Below the pieces are notes generated by a model. That model did no database searches and was not told where the DNA came from. It saw nothing but the letters and a program-made list of their open reading frames with translations. A stretch of DNA of 64,000 nucleotides from contig NZ_QJRH01000071.1 in NCBI RefSeq assembly GCF_003254545.1, positions 248,001 to 312,000 on the forward strand, given 5' to 3'. Below, piece by piece: positions 1 to 5,499 of this stretch. A program made the translations under genes and the position numbers. The stretch comes from Flavobacterium tistrianum. Its GTDB lineage: Bacteria > Bacteroidota > Bacteroidia > Flavobacteriales > Flavobacteriaceae. Position 1 is the first letter of the stretch; every line of letters begins with the position of its first letter.

Positions 1-266
1 CTTACGCAGGATTTGTAAACGGTGCAAAAGCATTGTTATTGGCAGAAAACCAAAAAACAAATCACCACGCAGGAATCGTTGATTTGTTTGATACTGTTTT
101 TATCGACACTAATAAAATTGAATTAAACTCAACTTTTAAAGATTTGGTTTACCAGATTAATAAAAATGAACCATCTGAAGCTTTCGCTAAAGATTACATT
201 GCACAAGCAACTGTTTTCTTTGATAAAATCGAAACTTTCAGAGCACAGGAATTAGCAAATGCATAA
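1..266 (+). CDS. C-terminal end of a sulfite reductase-like protein with a HEPN-like tail (partial)
   Basis: The reading frame is open from base 3 and ends at 266, so only about 87 C-terminal residues are present and the start lies outside the window. The segment is helical and begins YAGFVNGAKALLLAEN, which looks like a HEPN-type helix. From memory, Flavobacterium ferredoxin-type nitrite/sulfite reductases can carry such a C-terminal tail. The next genes make siroheme, the cofactor of that enzyme, which supports the assignment. The last 8 bases overlap the start of the downstream methyltransferase gene, so the two are translationally coupled. The identity is inferred mainly from context because the catalytic part is not visible. 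Confidence 0.5.
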   Translation, partial: YAGFVNGAKALLLAENQKTNHHAGIVDLFDTVFIDTNKIELNSTFKDLVYQINKNEPSEAFAKDYIAQATVFFDKIETFRAQELANA

Positions 267-1032
267 TATAAAACCCAAAATAACTTTAGTAGGTGCAGGT
301 CCGGGCGATCCCGATTTACTTACGCTGAAAGCTGTAAAAGCATTGGCTGAAGCTAATGTGGTTTTGTACGACGCTTTGGCCAACGAAGAAATTCTGGATT
401 ACGCACCTAAAAATGCGATTAGAATTTTTGTTGGAAAACGAATCGGAAATCATGCCTATACGCAGGATCAAATCAATCAATTGATTGTTGATAATGCTTT
501 GACTTACGGAAATGTAGTTCGACTAAAAGGCGGAGATCCATTTATTTTCGGAAGAGGCGGAGAAGAAGTTGATTTTGCAGAAAGCTTCGGAATTGAAACA
601 ATCGTAGTTCCGGGAATTTCATCAGTAGTGGCAGTTCCGGCAAGTCAGGGAATTTCGATCACAAAAAGAGGAGTTTCAGAAAGCTTTTGGGCAATTACGG
701 GAACAACTTCAGATAGAAAATTATCTTCAGATGTAGCTTTAGCAGCACAATCATCTGCAACAGTCGTGATTTTGATGGGAATGCACAAATTGCCTCAAAT
801 AATCGATTTGTTTCAAAAAGAAGATAGAGGAAATTTGCCTGTTGCAATCATTCAAAACGGAACAACGGCAGAAGAAAAAGTTGGAATTGGAACAGTAGAT
901 TCGATTTTAGAAGTTGTAAAACAAAAACAATTAGGTTCACCAGCCATTATTGTTTTAGGCGAAGTTGTCCGCGAAAGCAACAAATTAAAAGGTTTTTACG
1001 AAGAATTTCTATCAAAAGAAGAAATTCGATAG
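259..1032 (+). CDS. cobA: Uroporphyrinogen-III C-methyltransferase (SUMT)
   Basis: The enzyme transfers two methyl groups from SAM to uroporphyrinogen III to make precorrin-2, the first committed step towards siroheme in the cytoplasm. At 257 aa it has the usual length of a stand-alone SUMT. The N-terminal glycine-rich motif VGAGPGDPDLLTLKA lies near residues 11-25 and the second family motif GGDPFIFGRGGEE near 90-103. It overlaps the preceding gene by 8 bp (ATGCATAA). Together with the dehydrogenase at 1242 it replaces the fused CysG of enterobacteria. Its context with a sulfite reductase-like gene indicates siroheme rather than cobalamin as the end product. Confidence 0.93.
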   Translation: MHNIKPKITLVGAGPGDPDLLTLKAVKALAEANVVLYDALANEEILDYAPKNAIRIFVGKRIGNHAYTQDQINQLIVDNALTYGNVVRLKGGDPFIFGRGGEEVDFAESFGIETIVVPGISSVVAVPASQGISITKRGVSESFWAITGTTSDRKLSSDVALAAQSSATVVILMGMHKLPQIIDLFQKEDRGNLPVAIIQNGTTAEEKVGIGTVDSILEVVKQKQLGSPAIIVLGEVVRESNKLKGFYEEFLSKEEIR

Positions 1033-1036
1033 AATT

Positions 1037-1238
1037 ATGTTCCGTTAGGAACATCTCATCGGTAGAAAATAAACGGTTTCAATAAATGTTCCGTTAGGAA
1101 CAATTGATCGGTAGAAAAAAAATGTTTTCACAGTAATAATGTTCCGTTAGGAACATCTGATTGCCACCGATTTTGTAGCGTCAGGTTTTAACCCGAAGTT
1201 TGCATTATTAATTGTTCCGTTAGGAACAACATATTGGT
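1037..1238 (+). repeat. Cluster of four TGTTCC/GGAACA stem-loop repeats
   Basis: Four copies of TGTTCCGTTAGGAACA occur at 1038-1053, 1087-1102, 1140-1155 and 1213-1228. Each is a 6-bp stem (TGTTCC/GGAACA) with a GTTA loop. Copies 1 and 2 continue with a conserved downstream segment ending TCGGTAGAAAA, and copy 4 ends in ATTGGTAAC directly before the ATG at 1242. The spacing is irregular and the intervening sequence unrelated. A second cluster of the same family lies at 39633-39802. Confidence 0.85.
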
Positions 1239-1241
1239 AAC

Positions 1242-1823
1242 ATGGAACAAAACGAATTATATCCAATATTTCTAAAGCTTCACAATTTAAATGTCTTGAT
1301 TGTAGGCGGAGGAAATGTCGGTCTGGAAAAGCTTTCATTCTTGCTAAAATCAAGTCCGAATGCAAATGTTGAGGTAGTGGCAAAAGAATTTCATTTAGAA
1401 ATAAAAATTCTGGCCGAAAAGCATCCTTCGATAACATTGACAAGATCGAAGTTCAAAAAGAAAATGCTCAAAAAACGTCACATGGTAATTGCCTGTACAG
1501 ACGATTTGAAAGTAAATAAAAAGGTTTACGATTTAGCGAGAAAGCGTTATCTGATTTGCAATATCGCCGATACACCAGATTTATGCGATTATTATCTGGG
1601 TGGAATCGTAACAAAAGGAAATGTCAAAATTGCCATTTCGACAAACGGAAAATCACCGACCACAGCAAAGAGATTGCGTGAGTTTTTCGAAGAAGTAATT
1701 CCGGAAGATATCAATCAAATGGTTGAAAACCTGAATGAATATCGAAAAACCTTAAAAGGCAATTTTGAAGAAAAAGTTAAACGAATGAATGAGATTACCT
1801 CTTCATTAAAAAATAGAGAGTAA
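1242..1823 (+). CDS. Precorrin-2 dehydrogenase / siroheme ferrochelatase-like protein
   Basis: This protein resembles the N-terminal half of CysG and Met8p. It oxidises precorrin-2 to sirohydrochlorin with NAD+ and may also insert iron. The Rossmann motif LIVGGGNVGLEK is at about residues 19-30, and the family segment ISTNGKSPTTAKRLREFFEE lies near 132-151. Its 193 aa is the normal length for a stand-alone form. The ATG follows directly after the last TGTTCC/GGAACA repeat, so that repeat occupies the ribosome-binding region. It completes siroheme synthesis with the gene at 259. Confidence 0.88.
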   Translation: MEQNELYPIFLKLHNLNVLIVGGGNVGLEKLSFLLKSSPNANVEVVAKEFHLEIKILAEKHPSITLTRSKFKKKMLKKRHMVIACTDDLKVNKKVYDLARKRYLICNIADTPDLCDYYLGGIVTKGNVKIAISTNGKSPTTAKRLREFFEEVIPEDINQMVENLNEYRKTLKGNFEEKVKRMNEITSSLKNRE

Positions 1824-1920
1824 AAAAGTTTCGGAAAGAAATTAATGATAAAAATCATTGAAAGTACAAGGATTTATTCGTTTCTTTGCGTTATTAAGAA
1901 TGATTATAAACAACAACATA

Positions 1921-2973
1921 ATGATTAAAACAGATATACTTATAATTGGAGCAGGCCCAACAGGTTTATTTGCCGTTTTTGAGGCAGGATTGCTAAAATT
2001 AAAATGCCACATTTTAGATGCGCTTCCACAACCAGGAGGACAACTATCAGAGTTATATCCAAAAAAACCAATTTATGATATTCCTGGATTCCCAGAAGTA
2101 TTAGCCGGAGATTTAGTTGACGGATTAATGGAGCAAATTAAACAATTTGAACCAGGATTTACTTTAGGAGAACGTGCTGAAACAGTTGAAAAGCAAGAAG
2201 ACGGAACTTTCATTGTAACATCAAACAAAGGAACTAAATTCCACGCGCCGGTTATTGCAATCGCTGGAGGTTTAGGAAGTTTCGAGCCTCGTAAACCACT
2301 TATCGAAGATATCGAGTTTTATGAAGATAAAGGAGTAAAATACTTCATCAAAAATCCTGAGAAATTCAGAGATAAAAGAGTTGTAATTGCAGGAGGAGGA
2401 GATTCAGCGTTAGACTGGTCAATTTTCTTAGCAAATGTAGCTTCAGAAGTAACTTTAATTCACAGAAGAAACGAATTCAGAGGAGCTTTAGATTCTGTAG
2501 AAAAAGTACAGGAATTAAAATCAGCAGGAAAGATCAAATTAATCACTCCTGCAGAAGTTGTTGGAATCAACGGAGCAGAGCGCGTAGAGTCATTAGATAT
2601 CGAAGAAAACGGCGCACACCGTAAAATCGACTGCGATTATTTCATTCCGCTTTTCGGATTAACGCCAAAATTAGGTCCAATTGGAGACTGGGGATTAGAA
2701 ATCGAGAAAAATGCCATTAAAGTAAACAATGCATTAGATTACCAAACGAACATTCCAGGAATCTTCGCCATTGGAGACGTAAACACATACCCAGGAAAAT
2801 TAAAGTTGATTCTTTGCGGATTCCACGAAGCAACTTTAATGTGCCAGGCTGCTTACTCAATCATCAATCCAGGTAAAAAATACGTATTGAAATATACAAC
2901 AGTTTCTGGAGTAGACGGTTTCGACGGAACTCGTAAAGAGGCTCCAAAAGCGGTTGTTAAAGCGATAGTCTAA
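1921..2973 (+). CDS. NAD(P)/FAD-dependent oxidoreductase, ferredoxin-NADP reductase type 2-like
   Basis: This 350-aa flavoprotein belongs to the thioredoxin reductase-like superfamily but lacks the CxxC redox pair, as in YumC-type ferredoxin-NADP reductases. The FAD motif IIGAGPTGLFA is near residues 8-18, the NADP motif AGGGDSALDWS near 157-167, and the second FAD segment AIGDVNTYPGK near 283-293. An in-frame upstream ATG at 1858 would add an unusual 21-residue leader, so the ATG at 1921, immediately before the FAD fold, is preferred. The probable role is supplying electrons to the ferredoxin-dependent sulfite reductase upstream. A strong hairpin terminator follows at 3019. Confidence 0.85.
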   Translation: MIKTDILIIGAGPTGLFAVFEAGLLKLKCHILDALPQPGGQLSELYPKKPIYDIPGFPEVLAGDLVDGLMEQIKQFEPGFTLGERAETVEKQEDGTFIVTSNKGTKFHAPVIAIAGGLGSFEPRKPLIEDIEFYEDKGVKYFIKNPEKFRDKRVVIAGGGDSALDWSIFLANVASEVTLIHRRNEFRGALDSVEKVQELKSAGKIKLITPAEVVGINGAERVESLDIEENGAHRKIDCDYFIPLFGLTPKLGPIGDWGLEIEKNAIKVNNALDYQTNIPGIFAIGDVNTYPGKLKLILCGFHEATLMCQAAYSIINPGKKYVLKYTTVSGVDGFDGTRKEAPKAVVKAIV

Positions 2974-3018
2974 GTTGCTGAGATACTGAGTTTCTAAGAC
3001 ACTAAGATTTTTATATAG

Positions 3019-3056
3019 AAAGCTCAAACTTGAAAAAGTTTGAGCTTTATTTTTTA
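3019..3056 (+). terminator. Rho-independent terminator after the ferredoxin-NADP reductase gene
   Basis: A 13-bp perfect stem (AAAGCTCAAACTT / AAGTTTGAGCTTT) closes a GAAA loop and is followed by a T-rich run (ATTTTTT). It ends the siroheme/sulfite block before the metH leader. Confidence 0.85.
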
Positions 3057-3072
3057 GCAAAGTATATAAAAC

Positions 3073-3160
3073 ATAGCCAGTGGTTTCAACCACTGGAAGA
3101 CAACGAATAAACGCATCGCATAATCACAATACGGTCCCGCGGTTGAAACCGCGGGCTATA
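3073..3160. repeat. Nested palindromic intergenic element
   Basis: Two hairpins face each other. CCAGTGG-TTTCAA-CCACTGG lies at the left, preceded by ATAG, and CCCGCGGTTGAAACCGCGGG at the right, followed by CTATA. The outer TAGCC...GGCTA ends and the shared GGTTTCAACC/GGTTGAAACC cores make the whole element an imperfect inverted repeat. The GC-rich right arm stands out from its AT-rich surroundings. It holds no plausible coding sequence. Confidence 0.75.
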
Positions 3161-3186
3161 TTTCAAAAACAGAAGCTAAAAAAAAA

Positions 3187-3269
3187 ACTTAGAAACTCAG
3201 TGTCTTAGAGTCTCAGCATCTTAATAAAAACTTAGAACCTTAGCATCTTAGTCCCTCAGCACCTTAGAA
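3187..3269. repeat. Phased CTTAG oligomer tract
   Basis: The tract is a run of near-repeats of the form CTTAGnnnCTCAG / CTTAGCATCTTAG with a step of about 10 bases. Related tracts lie at 2974-3011 (opposite sense, CTGAGATACTGAG), 3742-3763 (CCTTAGCGCCTTAGCG) and 5454-5492. It is non-coding and sits just upstream of the metH promoter. Confidence 0.7.
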
Positions 3270-3277
3270 AAAAAACA

Positions 3278-3309
3278 TTTGCAAATCGAAACCCTATTTC
3301 ATACCTTTG
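3278..3309 (+). promoter_or_regulatory. Bacteroidota sigma-ABfr-type promoter of the metH leader
   Basis: A -33 TTTG is at 3278-3281 and a -7 TACCTTTG at 3302-3309, separated by 20 bp. This matches the TTTG / TAnnTTTG consensus. Transcription would start a few bases later, about 15-20 bases ahead of the SAM-I aptamer. Confidence 0.8.
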
Positions 3310-3330
3310 CACTGTTCTTAAAATTATTGT

Positions 3331-3446
3331 TCGTTATCACGAAAGGCGGAGGGATAGACCCAATGAAACCTTAGCAACCCTTTATCATAAAGAAGGTGCT
3401 AAATTCTACTTTTTACTAATTTTCAAGTATTAAAGATAGATAACAC
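3331..3446 (+). ncRNA. SAM-I (S-box) riboswitch
   Basis: The S-box hallmarks appear in order: the P1 5' strand GTTATC (3333-3338), ACGAAAGGCGGAGGGA, the segment ATGAAACCTTAGCAACC, a variable P3 hairpin (CTTTATCATAAAG), GGTGCTAAATTCTAC, and the P1 3' strand GATAAC (3439-3444), which pairs with the first. It is an SAM-binding aptamer controlling downstream methionine synthase, as known for this class. The start codon of the controlled gene is about 330 bases further on. No obvious terminator directly abuts the aptamer, so the mode of control is unclear. Confidence 0.92.
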
Positions 3447-3551
3447 AAATACATTACAAGTATTTCTCAAAACTTTTCCAGACAACATACAATATTTACC
3501 GAAGCAATTCAGTAGAAGGAGCGAATCATTGGCGCATTTTTGCAGTCAATA

Positions 3552-3622
3552 GTTCCCGCTGTACACAAATATCTTTTATTCTGAACCCCAGAATAAAAGG
3601 ATATTTGCTTCCATCGGGGCTA
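3552..3622 (-). repeat. Structured interspersed element (AGCCCCGAT...AGCGGGA family), copy 1
   Basis: Read on the minus strand the element runs TAGCCCCGATGGAAG ... GTGTACAGCGGGAAC. It contains a long hairpin (CAAATATCCTTTTATTCT pairing with AGAATAAAAGATATTTG, one unpaired C) around a GGGGTT loop. A second copy with the same ends, the same bulged C and the same GGGGTT loop lies on the plus strand at 14956-15023. It falls inside the long metH leader. Confidence 0.75.
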
Positions 3623-3673
3623 ATGAGCCAGCAATAGTGAGTTTTTGGAATTAAAGTAAAAAAATATCGAAGG

Positions 3674-3710
3674 TTAAACCCGACAGGTTTTTAAAACCTG
3701 TCGGGTTTAA
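3674..3710. repeat. 18-bp-arm palindrome in the metH leader
   Basis: The arms TTAAACCCGACAGGTTTT and AAAACCTGTCGGGTTTAA are perfectly complementary with one central base. It lies 64 bases before the metH start codon. It lacks a following T run, so it is either an atypical terminator or processing hairpin, or an interspersed palindromic repeat. Confidence 0.8.
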
Positions 3711-3774
3711 ATAGAGCCTTCAAAATTATAATTAAAAAAGCTTTGTGCCTTAGCGCCTTAGCGGCAATTACAAC

Positions 3775-4779
3775 ATGGCAATTACGATACAAGAAGCAAT
3801 AAAAAAAAATATCCTAATCCTTGACGGAGCAATGGGAACAATGTTGCAACGCTACAATTTCTCAGAAGAAGATTTCAGAGGAGAGCGTTTTAAAGATTTC
3901 CCGCATCCGTTAAAAGGAAACAACGATTTACTATCCCTAACACAACCACAAGCAATCCGCGATGTTCATGCCGCTTATTTTGAAGCAGGTGCTGACATCG
4001 TAGAAACCAATACCTTTTCAGGAACGACAATCGGTATGGCCGATTATCACATGGAAGATTTGGTTTACGAGTTAAACTACGAATCGGCAAAACTTGCACG
4101 CGAGGTTGCCGATGAGTTTACCGCAAAAAATCCGGAAAAACCACGTTTCGTAGCCGGTTCAATTGGCCCGACAAACCGTACGGCAAGTATGTCGCCAGAC
4201 GTAAACGATCCGGGTTACAGAGCTGTAACATTTGACGATTTGCGAATTGCTTACAAACAACAAGCAGAAGCTTTAATGGACGGCGGCTGTGATTTACTTT
4301 TAGTAGAAACGATTTTCGATACATTAAATGCAAAAGCAGCACTTTTTGCCATCGAAGAAGTAAAGGAAGAACGTAATCTGGATATTCCAATCATGGTTTC
4401 AGGAACGATTACCGATGCTTCAGGAAGAACACTTTCTGGACAAACAGTTGAAGCGTTTTTGATTTCAGTTTCGCATATTCCGTTGCTAAGTGTAGGATTC
4501 AATTGTGCCCTTGGAGCCGATTTGTTGAAACCGTATTTAAAAACATTAGCGCACAATACAAGTTTTAATGTTTCGGCGCATCCAAACGCAGGATTGCCAA
4601 ACGCTTTCGGGCAATACGATGAAACACCAGAACAAACCCAGGCTTTTATTAGAGAATATTTAGAAGACAATTTAATTAATATCATCGGAGGTTGTTGCGG
4701 AACAACACCAGATCATATTCGATTAATGGCTGAGGTTGCGAAGGATTATAAGCCGAGAGTTGCGCCTGTTTTTGAATAA
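3775..4779 (+). CDS. metH: Methionine synthase, homocysteine-binding half (split MetH)
   Basis: This is the homocysteine S-methyltransferase module of cobalamin-dependent methionine synthase. It begins with LILDGAMGTMLQRYNF near residue 14. The zinc/homocysteine ligands are visible as GFNCALGA (about 242-249) and IIGGCCGTTPDHI near 303-315. At 334 aa it matches only the first domain of the roughly 1200-aa E. coli enzyme. The pterin, cobalamin and activation domains are encoded separately at 5500-8175, so the two proteins presumably act together. A SAM-I riboswitch precedes it. An unrelated lipoprotein gene separates the halves. Confidence 0.93.
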   Translation: MAITIQEAIKKNILILDGAMGTMLQRYNFSEEDFRGERFKDFPHPLKGNNDLLSLTQPQAIRDVHAAYFEAGADIVETNTFSGTTIGMADYHMEDLVYELNYESAKLAREVADEFTAKNPEKPRFVAGSIGPTNRTASMSPDVNDPGYRAVTFDDLRIAYKQQAEALMDGGCDLLLVETIFDTLNAKAALFAIEEVKEERNLDIPIMVSGTITDASGRTLSGQTVEAFLISVSHIPLLSVGFNCALGADLLKPYLKTLAHNTSFNVSAHPNAGLPNAFGQYDETPEQTQAFIREYLEDNLINIIGGCCGTTPDHIRLMAEVAKDYKPRVAPVFE

Positions 4780-4808
4780 TTTAGAAAATTCTGTACAAAT
4801 AAAAAATT

Positions 4809-5267
4809 ATGCTAAAAGCAAGTAAAATTCTTCTAGTTTTTATTTTACTAAATTTTTGTTCTTGTGATAAGTTAGATACAAGAGAACTGATTGTTAAAAA
4901 TAGTTCTGATAAAATAATATATAGCATTCTATCTGAAAATGATAGTATGAATGATTCAGGCTTTTATTATGAATATCAAGATGATTTTAATGAAAGTAAA
5001 AGAGGGGATTATGATGCTCCATTTGTTTTTGAGGAAATCATGAGCGGAAAAATGATTGCTAATAGCGATAGACCGAGATATTGGGATAATTATTTTCAAA
5101 GATTAGAAGATAAAAAAGCAAGGTTGTTTATTGTAGAAAAGAATAGTGTAGATAAATACGGCTGGAAAACAATATTTGCTAAAAATATTTACAGTAAAAA
5201 GTATTATATCACTCTTGAAAAATTAGATAGCCTTAACTGGCAAATTGAATATAAAGGGGGTAATTAA
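4809..5267 (+). CDS. Small lipoprotein of unknown function
   Basis: This 152-aa protein has an N-terminal hydrophobic segment and lipobox (LLNFCSC, with Cys near residues 18-20), so it is probably a lipid-anchored envelope protein. The rest is acidic and polar, with DSMNDSGFYYEYQDDF in the middle, and I recognise no family. It sits 29 bases after the first metH half and 232 bases before the second, breaking up an otherwise functional unit. Its codon and base usage looks more AT-rich than the flanking metH genes. It could be a lineage-specific insertion. Nothing links it to methionine metabolism. Confidence 0.7.
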   Translation: MLKASKILLVFILLNFCSCDKLDTRELIVKNSSDKIIYSILSENDSMNDSGFYYEYQDDFNESKRGDYDAPFVFEEIMSGKMIANSDRPRYWDNYFQRLEDKKARLFIVEKNSVDKYGWKTIFAKNIYSKKYYITLEKLDSLNWQIEYKGGN

Positions 5268-5306
5268 GAGAATCAAATAGAATGAATTTCTTATGAAACC
5301 GAGTTT

Positions 5307-5399
5307 GCGTGAGGGATAGAAGTGAAAAGCCCACAGCCTGACGAAGGAAGTGCGAGGACTTGTAACGGATAGCCCGGTTCGCCGCGGCGAAACACGCCC
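5307..5399 (+). repeat. GC-rich structured intergenic element
   Basis: The element starts GCGTGAGGGATAGAAGTG, continues with AAAAGCCC, contains GCGAGGACTTGTAACGGATA followed by GCCCGG, and ends with a perfect 14-bp palindrome TTCGCCGCGGCGAA (5379-5392). The composition is strikingly GC-rich for this genome. The GATAGAAGTGAAAAGCCC segment resembles GATTGAAGTGGAAAGCCC in the element at 52240-52400 read on the minus strand. It is a candidate member of a flavobacterial interspersed RNA/DNA repeat family. Confidence 0.6.
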
Positions 5400-5499
5400 A
5401 AAATAATAAAAAGATTACAGGTTTATAGACCTAAAAAATATAGAATAAAAAAAAACTCAGAATCTAAGCATCTTAGAATCTCAGTAACTTTAAAAAGAA

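Noticed and set aside
1037..1238. CRISPR-like array
   Set aside because: Only four short palindromic units with irregular spacing and partly conserved downstream tails, and no cas genes. It is an interspersed repeat cluster.
1147..1443. Minus-strand frame across the repeat cluster and the precorrin-2 dehydrogenase start
   Set aside because: It is antisense to a clear gene and translates the repeats, with no family features.
3073..3160. Cobalamin riboswitch upstream of metH (suggested by GCCAGTGG)
   Set aside because: The conserved B12-box and surrounding helices are absent. The sequence is explained as two palindromes, and a SAM-I aptamer is present instead.
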